DNA from: Candidatus Bathyarchaeota archaeon
GTDB taxonomy: Archaea > Thermoproteota > Bathyarchaeia > Bathyarchaeales > SOJC01
Assembly (NCBI GenBank): GCA_026014805.1
Contig: JAOZHR010000031.1
Coordinates: 1-64,000 of the forward strand
Reading direction: 5' to 3'
Length of the DNA stretch: 64,000 nucleotides
Shown here: positions 1 to 8,579 of the stretch, piece after piece
Numbering within the stretch: the first letter of the stretch is position 1
Layout: each line of letters begins with the position of its first letter
The notes under the pieces: generated by a model
What the model was told of the DNA's origin: nothing
Seen by the model: only the letters and a program-made list of their open reading frames with translations
Database searches by the model: none
Translations under genes and position numbers: made by a program

Positions 1-1134
1 AATGCCTAGTAGTTTTGCTGTGTAAGGGACATAGCTTAGGCTGCTGTACAGCCACACGGAAATGCACTCGTCAACCATGATCTGCTGGGCTCTATTACAC
101 GCGCTTATAGACCCAGCGTAGTTGTCGTTGAACCAGAGTTGTTCCAGTTCATGGTCGAGTTGAGGATAGTTGGGGCCACCTGTACAGTTGAGGCCTGTCA
201 CATAGTTTGCTCCATAAGGATACCAGAAGTCGCGGTGGTAGAGCTGGTAGAGGTAGATGGGCCACTTTTTCACCACCCACCCACTCGTGTAGATGTGAAA
301 GTCTCGCATTCCCATCACCGGATCATAAAGTGCCTGTTTGGGCGCTTCTACTGGATTGACTGGTATGCCATGTTTCCTCATGTTGCTATAAAGGTGCCGT
401 CCAGCCTGAAGTCTTGCCGAGTCGTCGGTTCTGACGTAGAAAATAAGTGGATCCAAGTCCTGTCCTGCCTTGGAATGGCCTGGTGGATAGGTCCGAATGT
501 ACATTGCTGACCCTGGAAAAGCCGGGTCGTAGTATGGGTTCGGAGTTGCACCTTGAGCGAATCCGTCTGTGTCAAGGTATGATGCTGCTGTAAGGAGATT
601 GTAAGCATAGGGATAGTTTACCCCAGTGACGTTTGAGTTCCACCAACCAGACTGTGGATATGGAATGGGCACGTCGATTTTAGACGCGAATCCCCCTTTG
701 GCCACGTCCACTATCCAATCTTTGTCAACTAGAAATGCGAGTGCCTGTCTAAATGACTTGTAAGTCATTGGTGACTGGATGCCTGGATACGTCGAGATGG
801 TGCAGTTGCTGTTAAAATCAAACCCGACAATGTCGTTTCCTGGCAAAGGAGCCAGCACAATGTTAGGATCTGATATTGCATCTACGAACAGATCTGCGGT
901 GGATTGCTTGCCATCATGCAGTGGTAGTCCCACCGACCAGCCTGTGTAAGCCACCAAATCGATTTCATCAGCTTTTAATGCGGCGTATGTACTCTGTACG
1001 TCGCTATAGAAGCGGATGATGAGATCTTCGGTTCTAGGTCCTTGTACCGATGAGACACTGGGAATGTTTGCCAACATCGAAAGCACTAGTATCAGCGTTA
1101 GCACTGAAAGGCTTATCTTTTTAATTCTTTCCAA
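1..1134 (-). CDS. ABC transporter family 5 solute-binding protein (C-terminus beyond window)
   Basis: Extracellular oligopeptide/nickel-type solute-binding lipoprotein or secreted protein feeding an ABC importer. The reading frame is open from a TTG at 1134 to the window edge (378 codons), so the C-terminus is missing. The TTG is chosen because an AAGGAG lies about 11 nt upstream and the first 30 residues form a signal peptide (basic start, then SVLTLILVLSMLA). Family-typical segments follow: ALKADEIDLV, the F-R-Q-A-L-A-F-L-V-D-K helix and a Trp/Tyr-rich C-terminal half. The permease and ATPase genes should lie to the left of the window. The family call is from recognisable sequence style; the substrate cannot be told. 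Confidence 0.8.
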   Translation of the reverse strand, partial: MERIKKISLSVLTLILVLSMLANIPSVSSVQGPRTEDLIIRFYSDVQSTYAALKADEIDLVAYTGWSVGLPLHDGKQSTADLFVDAISDPNIVLAPLPGNDIVGFDFNSNCTISTYPGIQSPMTYKSFRQALAFLVDKDWIVDVAKGGFASKIDVPIPYPQSGWWNSNVTGVNYPYAYNLLTAASYLDTDGFAQGATPNPYYDPAFPGSAMYIRTYPPGHSKAGQDLDPLIFYVRTDDSARLQAGRHLYSNMRKHGIPVNPVEAPKQALYDPVMGMRDFHIYTSGWVVKKWPIYLYQLYHRDFWYPYGANYVTGLNCTGGPNYPQLDHELEQLWFNDNYAGSISACNRAQQIMVDECISVWLYSSLSYVPYTAKLLGI

Positions 1135-1557
1135 TTATGTTTTTTCTCCTTTCTCGGTGGCCACTTTCAGCTCTCCATCTCGAGCTAAGCAGTCTCCCGC
1201 TTCCCTGACTTCTGTCAAGGCTTGAAGAAAGAGGGGGGAACAATTAGAGTTGTATTTAACGCATGCACAACTCGTTTCTAAAAAGTCACCTCTTCCCCTG
1301 CATGCACGCCCTTTGTATTTGGTTATTGCACATGAAAAGTATTTATGATTTCTGGAACTCTCCTCTATGAACTTGAGCAGACAAAGAACGTACTTCAGTA
1401 TGTATCAATCATAACAACGATTCCATGTTCTCCATGATGCACACGCGTGTTTTCAGTGATAAAAGAAGCTGTTCATAGAAGAACAAGCCCGAACCACAAA
1501 AGTGGGAAGTTGCGGGAGACATCTCCACTGCTTATGGAAGAATCTCAATCTGTTGAA
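1135..1557. other. Intergenic region, no gene seen
   Basis: There is no convincing coding frame here. A TTAAATAC-like box on the minus strand near 1248-1256 could be the promoter of the solute-binding protein gene. The right end holds copy R1 of the dispersed palindromic repeat. Confidence 0.5.
1501..1530 (+). repeat. Dispersed palindromic repeat, copy R1
   Basis: One of five related + strand copies in the window (others near 3380, 5037, 38811 and 48547). It shows the core GTTGCGGGAGACATCTCC, in which GGAGA and TCTCC form a perfect inverted repeat around CA (1515-1526). This copy lacks the T-arm-like tail seen in R2 and R4. It sits just downstream of the beta-helix protein gene. Function unknown. 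Confidence 0.5.
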
Positions 1558-3291
1558 TTATGGTAAGTATTCTTCTCCGTAGCTTGAACAGATCATTACT
1601 ATGTCGTAGATGTCTATGATTCCATGCGGCTCAGCTATGTCACAGTGACAGTTCCAATTGGGGTCTGAAGGAGTGGAACTATAGGCGCTACAAGCTAAAA
1701 CAACATCATAAATGTCAACCTTTAAATCATGGTTAACGTCTCCAGGACTCCAATATAGATTCATCAGTGGATAGTTGTCTACTCCTTTCCAAGGAAGATA
1801 AGTATCACCAACGCCATCACCATTCAAATCAGTGCCGTTATAGTCACTCCAAAAGTTTCCTTCACAGCCATTATCCCAAGTGTTGTTTGTGCTGAGTTCG
1901 TCAATCGACATTATGTTAGGGCCTTCATCCACTAAGAAAGAGTTGTGATAGAGAACATTACACTTCGACTCTATGAAATATATGTGCCCTCCAAACAGAG
2001 GGGCGGGTTGCCACATAGTGTTTCCAACAATCGAGTTGTTGCTAGATTTCTCCATAGTGAAGTAAAAAGGCACGAAATGCCCCGACATATAGTTGAAAGA
2101 GATGATATTATTGCTCGAATTGTGCATAACAAGCGCAGAATGGCAGTCCGAGCTCAGATTGTTATCACTGACAACGTTACCGCTGGAGTTTACGAGTTGG
2201 AGCCCGTGAAAGACACAAGAACCATCGTACCCCACAACATCATTATCTTTAACGCTGTTATCAGAGCCCCCCTCAACAAGGATGGCATACACAGCCTTTA
2301 CGATGTTCCCACTTATGACACTTTTCGAGGAGTAATTCAAAGCAATGCCCCAATCTCCCCACGCCATTGAGCAATTCCGTATCTCAAAGCCGCTAATAGT
2401 CACGTTATCTGAATCTACTTGAATCACTGTTCCAGCTCCACCACCATCAATAACTGTGTTTTCTCTATCCTCACCAAGTAGAGATATAGACTTGTTCACG
2501 ACAACATTCTCGTAGTATGTTCCATTTCTAGCAAAGATGCTGTCTCCTTCATTAGCATTGTTTATGGCTTCTTGGATTGTTGGGTAGTCGTCTGGAACTA
2601 TTATTTTTGCGTCAACTATCTTAAAATATGTGGTCAATCCCCATTCTTGCGTGTCCTTTATTATGTAGGTTCCTGGGTTTACGTAGTCATATGTAGACAG
2701 GTCATATTGATCCCAGGTGAAGCTATCACTCTCGCCAGGCTCTAACGACCATGCTAGAAATGAGTAAAACGTGGCAAGTATTTGCTGCTCTTCTGGGTAG
2801 GTGAATATATACCAAGCTGGGTACCCTCCAATTGTCACTGTCGCGCTACCAATGTTGGTTAGTGTGATTGTGATGTTTTCTCCTAGCTTGTAGATATGTT
2901 TGTCAGTTTCCAGCAACAGCTTAGGCGCATACACCCAGGATTGGACGTGAACATAGTAACCCATCATCCCGTAGAGAACTGCGCCATAAATGGTAATAAT
3001 GCTACCATTCAACGGAATCATATATGGTTCAATGTAAACCCACATTCCAACCCAGGGAGAATCCGAGGCTTCTAGGAAAACATTTCCTGGCTGCTCTGGA
3101 ATCTTGAAGACATCCAACCGAACCATTCCAGTCGTTTGGATCAAAATGCCTAGAAACTCTTCTGGGTGTGTTGCCAAATAAGATAAATCAACATGTACAT
3201 ACTCCGCTGAAACTGAAGGCACATTAGACGCCGATGTCAACGCGCCTACTAGAAGGAATGTAAGTAATATTTGGAAATTTTTTTTCTTCAT
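1558..3291 (-). CDS. Secreted right-handed beta-helix (NosD-like) protein with C-terminal dockerin-like repeats
   Basis: A secreted or surface protein of about 577 aa. An ATG start at 3291 is preferred over a TTG at 3303 because GGGGAG precedes it by 4 nt. Residues 1-30 form a signal peptide. A domain of about 200 aa follows, then an Ig-like stretch (DKHIYKLGENITITLTN). From about residue 230, PDDYPTIQEAIN opens a parallel beta-helix with repeated NxxSxNxI/V turns and many N-glycosylation sequons. The last 60 residues carry two calcium-loop-like D-x-N/D motifs (GDVNHDLKVDIYDVV and IIDIYDIVM) like a dockerin type I pair. Such proteins usually bind or cleave polysaccharide; the substrate is unknown. 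Confidence 0.75.
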   Translation of the reverse strand: MKKKNFQILLTFLLVGALTSASNVPSVSAEYVHVDLSYLATHPEEFLGILIQTTGMVRLDVFKIPEQPGNVFLEASDSPWVGMWVYIEPYMIPLNGSIITIYGAVLYGMMGYYVHVQSWVYAPKLLLETDKHIYKLGENITITLTNIGSATVTIGGYPAWYIFTYPEEQQILATFYSFLAWSLEPGESDSFTWDQYDLSTYDYVNPGTYIIKDTQEWGLTTYFKIVDAKIIVPDDYPTIQEAINNANEGDSIFARNGTYYENVVVNKSISLLGEDRENTVIDGGGAGTVIQVDSDNVTISGFEIRNCSMAWGDWGIALNYSSKSVISGNIVKAVYAILVEGGSDNSVKDNDVVGYDGSCVFHGLQLVNSSGNVVSDNNLSSDCHSALVMHNSSNNIISFNYMSGHFVPFYFTMEKSSNNSIVGNTMWQPAPLFGGHIYFIESKCNVLYHNSFLVDEGPNIMSIDELSTNNTWDNGCEGNFWSDYNGTDLNGDGVGDTYLPWKGVDNYPLMNLYWSPGDVNHDLKVDIYDVVLACSAYSSTPSDPNWNCHCDIAEPHGIIDIYDIVMICSSYGEEYLP

Positions 3292-3379
3292 CTTTCTCCC
3301 CAAATATAATGTGCATTAGAAGCTATTAATGCTTTTGAAAGAAACTTCTATTTCGATGAATGCAAAAGCCCAAAAAAAA

Positions 3380-3422
3380 TGGGGTTGACGGTGGATACCT
3401 CAACCTAGGGGAGGGTTCAAAT
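3380..3422 (+). repeat. Dispersed palindromic repeat, divergent copy R5
   Basis: The segment TGGGGTTGACGGTGGATACC continues to GGGTTCAAAT and matches the layout of R2 and R4 (a TGGGG start, a hairpin, then a T-arm-like GGTTCAAAT). Here the hairpin is GTTGA/TCAAC with an inner GGT/ACC. It lies between divergent genes (beta-helix protein and DNA glycosylase). It is the weakest member of the family. Confidence 0.35.
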
Positions 3423-3491
3423 AGTTATATGACCTGTAAAAAGAAGACCATTCAAGTATCGATCTGAACAGAAAAGGATTGACAGTTTTTG

Positions 3492-4094
3492 ATGCAATTA
3501 GATGACCTGATCATGAGAGTTTTGTCACGCAGTTTTTACGCTCGAGACACAGTTGTCGTTGCAGAAGAATTATTAGGCAAAATTTTGGTCAGACGAACAT
3601 CTGAAGGAGATATTTTAGCTAGGATAGTTGAAGTTGAAGCTTATAGAGGAAACGATGACCCAGCAAGTCATGCATACAGAGGCAAGACGCCTAGAAACGA
3701 GCTGATGTTCGGAAAGGCAGGCTTTGTGTATGTATATTTCATTTATGGAAATCATTACTGCCTTAACGTCACGACTGAGAGAGAGGGCATTCCAGGTGCT
3801 GTTCTGATAAGAGGAGTCGAAGTAATTGACGGCGTCGAATTGGCCCATAAAAACAGAAGACCAAGCTCTCGGGTCAACTTGTCAAATGGCCCAGGGAAAC
3901 TGACACAAGCCCTAAACATAACAAAAAAGCAGAACGGCCTAGATCTAACTAAAACAAAAGAACTCCTTATCAGTTATCCGAAGATCAATGAAAATTTCGA
4001 TACAATCACTGCAAGAAGAGTTGGAATAAAACTCGGCAGCGAAAAGCCTTGGCGATTCTACGTCAAAAACAACAAACATGTCTCGAAACCGTAA
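3492..4094 (+). CDS. 3-methyladenine DNA glycosylase (AAG/MPG family)
   Basis: A monofunctional base-excision-repair enzyme that removes alkylated purines (3-methyladenine, 7-methylguanine, hypoxanthine in relatives). About 200 aa, normal for the family. Recognisable in order: FYARDTVVVAEELLGKIL, IVEVEAYRG with the catalytic Glu, DPASHAYRGKTPRN, GFVYVYFIYGNHYCLNVTT, GAVLIRG and the Gly-rich NGPGKLTQAL. The ATG at 3492 directly follows an in-frame TTG. It is a single gene, divergent from the beta-helix protein. The family assignment is strong. Confidence 0.93.
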   Translation: MQLDDLIMRVLSRSFYARDTVVVAEELLGKILVRRTSEGDILARIVEVEAYRGNDDPASHAYRGKTPRNELMFGKAGFVYVYFIYGNHYCLNVTTEREGIPGAVLIRGVEVIDGVELAHKNRRPSSRVNLSNGPGKLTQALNITKKQNGLDLTKTKELLISYPKINENFDTITARRVGIKLGSEKPWRFYVKNNKHVSKP

Positions 4095-4191
4095 GGCAAC
4101 TAGCAAGAGATATCACCACTGCATATGGGTTCAATTTTCTCCCGGTCCAACTTTCTAGGAGCGCAAGCGGTTATGCGGCTCCTTCTTTTTA

Positions 4192-5007
4192 TCATGATTG
4201 TTGTATCCTGTTTGAATACGCTCTGCGTTTGCCGATGGGACAGATGTTTGAACACTCCATGCACCACAGCGCAGAGTATTTTGATATCTCCTTCATGTTG
4301 TTTTCGCAATAGCTGAGGCAAGCCTCTTTATCGTATTTTCCATTGTCAAATGCGTTTGCGGGACAGGCATCAACACATTTGTCGCATTCGTGGCAGTAGT
4401 CAAGGCTTTTCATAATTAGGTCAGGTTTCAATGATGCGTTAGTATTAACAGCGCGTAAGCGTATTCGTGGACCGTATTTTTCTGTTATAAGAAGATTGTT
4501 TTTGCCAATAATGCCTAAACCTGCGAGAGCCCCTGCCTCTTTTAGATAGAGCCCTGGTTCATAATTTGCGGGTTCAGCCCAATACCCTTCTCGTTCAAGC
4601 AAAAGTGAAAGACGTAGTGATACGCCACGCAGGATTTCATCTTCAAATGCACGGTTTGGCTTGCCTTGGTCCTCCCAGGAAGGGGTGTGAAGCCACAGGT
4701 CCAAAATGGGATCTTCCATCCACATCGCCAGAACAATGACCGTCTTGGTTCCTTCAGGAGGACGGTTTTCCTCTGGGTATCGATTGAACCTCTCAAAGTC
4801 CGCAAATCCGACGAGGTCAGCTCCCCACTTAATGGACTTTTCCTGAATAAGACGCTTAAGCTGGTCCAGTTTCTTCGCAGGACTGCTTCCTTGAGACAAC
4901 CAAACACTTCCTTTATGAGAGATTTCTCCATCATTAAAGCACTGAGTTCCATTTATATATAGGTAATCCTGGCAAGTTGAAGCTTTACAAGGGTTACCTA
5001 GATTCAC
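4192..5007 (-). CDS. QueG-like 4Fe-4S double-cluster protein (epoxyqueuosine reductase relative)
   Basis: A soluble iron-sulfur oxidoreductase of 271 aa. The centre shows the QueG-like fold signature (GLYLKEAGALAGLGIIGKNN). The C-terminus carries two ferredoxin-type motifs: C-x2-C-x2-C-x3-C-P (CHECDKCVDACP) and C-x2-C-x3-C-P (CMECSNICP), with one more Cys in CLSYC. Family members reduce epoxyqueuosine or corrinoid-dependent substrates. In archaea many are of unknown substrate and this one is shorter than bacterial QueG. The start is a GTG at 5007; the first 40 residues include CKASTC and a true start further in is possible. Confidence 0.75.
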   Translation of the reverse strand: MNLGNPCKASTCQDYLYINGTQCFNDGEISHKGSVWLSQGSSPAKKLDQLKRLIQEKSIKWGADLVGFADFERFNRYPEENRPPEGTKTVIVLAMWMEDPILDLWLHTPSWEDQGKPNRAFEDEILRGVSLRLSLLLEREGYWAEPANYEPGLYLKEAGALAGLGIIGKNNLLITEKYGPRIRLRAVNTNASLKPDLIMKSLDYCHECDKCVDACPANAFDNGKYDKEACLSYCENNMKEISKYSALWCMECSNICPIGKRRAYSNRIQQS

Positions 5008-5036
5008 AAAACACGCCCCTTCTGAATCAGAAAAAA

Positions 5037-5091
5037 GGAAGAGTTTGCGAGAGATGTCTCCTCTGTGGGAGGATTCAAATCCTACACCCCA
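5037..5091 (+). repeat. Dispersed tRNA-minihelix-like repeat, copy R2
   Basis: A 55-nt copy containing TTTGCGAGAGATGTCTCC (arms GAGA/TCTC), then TGTGGG and a T-arm-like hairpin AGGA-TTCAAA-TCCT followed by CACCCCA. The end resembles the 3' quarter of a tRNA, but there is no complete cloverleaf. It lies between divergent genes (QueG-like protein and flavoprotein), 69 nt before the flavoprotein start. Confidence 0.5.
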
Positions 5092-5159
5092 TCACTTTTT
5101 AGAAGTGGTTGCGCAACATTTTTCATTGCGCTCATATCTCTTAGTTCGAGGTTGTTAGT

Positions 5160-5702
5160 ATGAAAGTTATTGCTATTCAGTCAAGTCCAAACTTGGATGG
5201 GTTGACGTCTAGTCTCGCGCAAGCCGTTCTTAACGGTGTCAGAAATGAGGGTGGGACGGTTGAACTTATTCACCTAAACAAATTGAACCTTGAGCCATGC
5301 ATTGCCTGTGATAACGGATGGGGCAAGTGTAGGGATGAAGGAGTCTGCGCTCATGAAGATGACTTCCAGAATTTGACGGATGAAATAGCTAAATGTGATG
5401 CATTAGTTTTTGCCACCCCTGTGTACTGGCATGACTTAAGCGAGTCCGCTAAGATTTTTTTGGACCGTCTTCGCCGGTGCGAGACCGGTTTAGACTTTAA
5501 GACTTTTGCTGGCAAAAAAGCGATTGGAATAGCCTCGGCTGGTGGAAGCGGTCGAGGTGCAATTCGCGCCCTATATAATCTTGAAGATTATCTTAGGAGG
5601 CTTGGGTTTGACATCTTCGATTTAGTTCCAGTCACTCGGTTCTCAAAGGACCACAAGCTTGAGATGTTAGAAAAGGTAGGTAGACGCCTGATTAGAGGAT
5701 AA
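5160..5702 (+). CDS. Iron-sulfur flavoprotein, NADPH-dependent FMN reductase family
   Basis: A flavodoxin-fold protein of 180 aa that binds FMN (SSPNLDGLTSSLAQ phosphate loop near residues 8-21). It has the compact cysteine motif of Isf-type proteins (C-x2-C-x6-C, then C after 6 residues, near residues 47-63) that holds a 4Fe-4S cluster. FATPVYWHDLSESAKIFLDR is the conserved flavin/dimer segment. Relatives move electrons from ferredoxin to small acceptors or detoxify oxygen species. It is a single gene divergent from the QueG-like protein, so the two Fe-S redox proteins may be co-regulated. Confidence 0.88.
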   Translation: MKVIAIQSSPNLDGLTSSLAQAVLNGVRNEGGTVELIHLNKLNLEPCIACDNGWGKCRDEGVCAHEDDFQNLTDEIAKCDALVFATPVYWHDLSESAKIFLDRLRRCETGLDFKTFAGKKAIGIASAGGSGRGAIRALYNLEDYLRRLGFDIFDLVPVTRFSKDHKLEMLEKVGRRLIRG

Positions 5703-5757
5703 TAGGATCGCTCAAGAGTTTTAATAAAGCCAGGAGAAGAACTATGAAAAAGAGGGG

Positions 5758-5778
5758 GTCTCGGGAGATTACCCGAGG
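5758..5778 (+). terminator. Stem-loop downstream of flavoprotein gene
   Basis: CTCGGG and CCCGAG (5760-5765 with 5772-5777) form a perfect 6-bp stem around AGATTA, extendable by a T-G pair. It lies 57 nt after the flavoprotein stop codon. No T-run follows, so intrinsic termination is not certain; it could be an RNA-processing hairpin. Confidence 0.3.
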
Positions 5779-5880
5779 GAAAACAGATATCGCTTATTAC
5801 TTATTGAATTCTCACGGGTTTCAATTATACAAGCGATAATCTTTTGGATCACAAGTTGTTTTGATGGTTGTAAGTGGCTT

Positions 5881-6255
5881 TTATGTGGTTAATGACATTT
5901 TAGCTTGTTTTTTTAATTCTCTAATTTTGTCTACTGTCGGCATGACCTTTTGAAATAGGTCTTTGCGAGCTTGTATTCCTTCTTTTATAAAGAACGCTGC
6001 AGCTTCAGATCTACTCTTGAAGGCTTCTACTTCAACCAGAGCATCAATCTGCTTGAGGTCTTCATCATTCAATCTGGTCACCACAACATTACCTCGACCT
6101 CCAAGATGCTTGCCCAGTTTCATGAGAATCTTTTCGTGAACTTTTTCAGCATCTTCACCTTCAGGACAACACATTTTTATCATGAGTTTATGTGGTTTTC
6201 CGGATTCACCTTCGCAGCAAGCACCCAACTCTTCATCTTCTTCCTTTTTATCCAT
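5881..6255 (-). CDS. Ribbon-helix-helix-type small protein with Cys-rich N-terminus
   Basis: About 124 aa. The ATG at 6255 is chosen because GAGGTGA lies 5 nt upstream; an in-frame start 17 codons earlier has no such site. Residues 1-45 are acidic with a CC pair (GACCEGE) and a second (MCCPEGE), which could bind metal. Residues 50-95 (VVVTRLNDEDLKQIDALVEV, then SRSEAAAFFIKEGI) look like a CopG/Arc ribbon-helix-helix dimer. The C-terminus is a basic helix. I infer a metal- or redox-sensing DNA-binding protein; no close family is recognised. Confidence 0.55.
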   Translation of the reverse strand: MDKKEEDEELGACCEGESGKPHKLMIKMCCPEGEDAEKVHEKILMKLGKHLGGRGNVVVTRLNDEDLKQIDALVEVEAFKSRSEAAAFFIKEGIQARKDLFQKVMPTVDKIRELKKQAKMSLTT

Positions 6256-6525
6256 CAATCTCACCTCACTCACTTTTACAATTATGTATCTTGTAAGATG
6301 TAACAAAGATACTTAAATCTTTCGAATATATGTTAGTATAAGAAGAAACCAAGATTTTCTCGCGATTCCTAACCCAAAAAACTCAAAAAATCTTTCTTCA
6401 GAATTTTCCCTAACACACTACTAAATTTCCCAAGATCAACGTGTCTCAACAAGTTGAATAGTCCTCCCATTTTCAATGGCCAGTCAAATCAATCTCATTT
6501 ATATCTCTTTCAATATCAACTAGTT

Positions 6526-6745
6526 TGCACGGGTACACTCACGGGCATGCCTTCATAGGCAAAACTGAAACTTTGTGCTCTCGAGCCATTTTTTACGATA
6601 AAGAACGATTCACGGTCTGAATATTCTGTGTCCACGTTTTTAGCCGTGGAACCATATATTCCTCTAAAAGTATGTTATCTCCAAATTTCCTCAGGAGGAG
6701 ATCTGTAAGTTTGTTGGCTAAGTTAACTCGTCCCTCACGATTCAA
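6526..6745 (-). pseudogene. Frameshifted small ORF, unknown product
   Basis: A TTG start at 6745 with AAGGTGA 4 nt upstream and a TATA-like AATATAAATA on the minus strand at 6791-6800 opens a frame reading NREGRVNLANKLTDLLL and on to EEYMVPRLK. That frame stops at 6593. From the run of A residues near 6637 a -1 shift continues plausible protein (VDTEYSDRESFFIVKNGSRA) to a TGA at 6526. Together they make about 75 aa with normal composition. It is either a decayed gene, a sequencing indel, or slippage on the A-run. The product is not recognised. The rest of 6256-6905 shows nothing coding. Confidence 0.4.
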
Positions 6746-6906
6746 CTATTCACCTTCTCATTAATCATTCTACATGCAGAAAATTAAGGCTATTTATATT
6801 AGCTAGGTATATTTCAGAACCCGAATGTTTCCAATGGAACAAGAAAAAAGTAGAAGCAAGGAATATCTTCTAAACGCGCGTGTTTTTGCAGTTTCACAGT
6901 GCCAGA

Positions 6907-6916
6907 TTTTATATAA
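6907..6916 (+). promoter_or_regulatory. TATA box of HTH regulator gene
   Basis: TTTTATATAA lies 34-43 nt upstream of the ATG at 6950, as expected for a short-leader archaeal transcript. Confidence 0.45.
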
Positions 6917-6949
6917 CGCTCCGCTCGGATAATGTTTTGGAGAGCTCTA

Positions 6950-7405
6950 ATGTCCAGAGAACCCGCTTCTGACTTATCTGTTATTGAATCGCAGCTGAAA
7001 GGCAAAACCCTACAAGTTTATTGGTATTTGATCAGATCATCCAACCACAGCGCAGGTGTGCGGGAAATTCAGCGTTCCCTTCACTTTTCAAGCCCCAGCA
7101 TTGCAGTTCATCACTTGGGAAAGTTGCAGGATATTGGACTTGTAACAAAGAATAGAACAGGTGAATATGTTCTGAAAGAAGAGGTTAAAGTAGGTCTCCT
7201 CCGGTTTTTCACAAGGGTGGGACGCTTTCTGGTGCCGCGTTATCTATTTTATTCAGTCTGGCTGAATACTATGCTTATTACCTATCTACTATTTTACGGC
7301 TTGACGGGTAGCGTCCATAACTTCTTTGCCTTAGCCTTCGGTGTTATTGGATGCTCCGTTTTATGGTTTGAGACGATTAGGTTGTGGAGGGAAAAGCCAT
7401 TTTGA
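6950..7405 (+). CDS. Membrane-anchored winged-helix transcriptional regulator
   Basis: About 151 aa. The ATG at 6950 is preferred over one at 6932 because GGAGAG precedes it by 6 nt. Residues 5-75 form an ArsR-like winged helix (LKGKTLQVYWYLIRSS, VREIQRSLHFSSPSIAVHHL recognition helix, wing LVTKNRTGEYVL). Two hydrophobic helices follow (about 95-117 and 122-142), so the DNA-binding domain is probably tethered to the membrane. It is followed at short distance by two small membrane-protein genes on the same strand, its likely targets or partners. Confidence 0.7.
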   Translation: MSREPASDLSVIESQLKGKTLQVYWYLIRSSNHSAGVREIQRSLHFSSPSIAVHHLGKLQDIGLVTKNRTGEYVLKEEVKVGLLRFFTRVGRFLVPRYLFYSVWLNTMLITYLLFYGLTGSVHNFFALAFGVIGCSVLWFETIRLWREKPF

Positions 7406-7478
7406 GTGTGCATCAACCTGTTCTAGAACATAGAACTAAAAGCAACACACACCTACTTAACATGTGGAGAAAACAGTC

Positions 7479-7790
7479 ATGAACAAAGCCATAGCATATG
7501 TTGTCACCGCTATCATTCTGGGCTTGGTCATGACACTTGTTCCAACATGGCTGTTCTTAGTTAAGGCAGGCCAACAGGAAAAACTTTCAGAGGTGTTCGC
7601 ACATTTTTCAAGTGAAGATTTAAGGCCCCCGTTTCTGGACTACTCAGAACAAAATCGTGTGGAAACTGTCTCGCATAGAGAAGTGGAGATTCTCGGCGTC
7701 AGCTTCGTTGTAGCTTCAATAGTTTACATTTTGTTTAAACGAAAAACACCGAGGCACGATTACATTTGGTCTCCAATTCGTCCGTACTAA
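7479..7790 (+). CDS. Small membrane protein, unknown function
   Basis: 103 aa from an ATG at 7479 (GGAG about 9 nt upstream); a GTG at 7464 is an alternative. There is a hydrophobic helix at residues 6-28 (VVTAIILGLVMTLVPTWLFL), a soluble region of about 45 aa and a second short helix (VSFVVASIVYILF) before a basic tail. I do not recognise the family. It sits in a three-gene set with the membrane-tethered regulator before it and another membrane protein after it. Confidence 0.6.
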   Translation: MNKAIAYVVTAIILGLVMTLVPTWLFLVKAGQQEKLSEVFAHFSSEDLRPPFLDYSEQNRVETVSHREVEILGVSFVVASIVYILFKRKTPRHDYIWSPIRPY

Positions 7791-7860
7791 TTTTAGTACA
7801 CGCTGTTCTAAAACATAGCATTATACCAAGCGCTACTCCTTTTTCTTTACTGGATTAAGA

Positions 7861-8559
7861 ATGAAGATAACAAAGAAAGAAATAGGAATTGCCGTGGCTT
7901 TAGCGTTAACTATTGCTGCTTTCTCAGTCTTCTATAATGCTGCTCCACAAAGAGATAGCTTGGAAGGCAGTTATGGTCTGCAATCTGCAGCGAGCCTCGA
8001 ATCCATGTATGGTTTCACGTCTGAGCCCTCAGAACGTGTCCGGATAATGGATGCCGACATTCAAGGGAAACTTAGAAACGGGACATTCGAAACAGTCGTC
8101 CCCTTTATTGAAGCACTGACAAGAGAAAAAGGTGGCTTTATGATAACTGAACGTATGACCTTTAAGGAGGGCTTATGGAGTGGCGAAATTGTTTCAAAAT
8201 TGCCTCCCGAAAACGCAAGCGCCTTTACGATGGGAACTAGAGAAAATATAGATGAAAACGGACGAGTTTTGCTTATTCAAATTAGCATCCGCGAATTTAC
8301 AAGTCAAAACGCAACGGGTGGTGAACAATATTCCACCATCAAGACTTTTCTAAGCGAGGAATTTGAAGAGGGAAAAGAGACGCCTGAACCTGTCAATCAA
8401 CTGATGTCCGTCTTTCCAGTCTTGGTCACAGGTTTAGTTTGGATTACTGGAGGATTAATCGTTGGGGGGCCACTGTGCTTTGCTTCCCTTGGAGTCGTGA
8501 TGCTAATAAAGAGGATAATCATTCCGTTGTGGAAAAAAGAGCTCAATAAATCTATGTAA
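7861..8559 (+). CDS. Membrane protein with extracytoplasmic domain, unknown function
   Basis: 232 aa. An N-terminal helix (residues 8-28, IAVALALTIAAFSVFYNAA) acts as signal or anchor. About 150 aa of soluble domain follow with no recognised motif, then a C-terminal helix (about 188-222) with a basic end. The layout suggests a domain held outside the cell between two membrane segments. It is the last gene of the regulator/membrane-protein cluster. Function unknown. Confidence 0.6.
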   Translation: MKITKKEIGIAVALALTIAAFSVFYNAAPQRDSLEGSYGLQSAASLESMYGFTSEPSERVRIMDADIQGKLRNGTFETVVPFIEALTREKGGFMITERMTFKEGLWSGEIVSKLPPENASAFTMGTRENIDENGRVLLIQISIREFTSQNATGGEQYSTIKTFLSEEFEEGKETPEPVNQLMSVFPVLVTGLVWITGGLIVGGPLCFASLGVVMLIKRIIIPLWKKELNKSM

Positions 8560-8579
8560 CTTCAACACCCTCTCATTTT

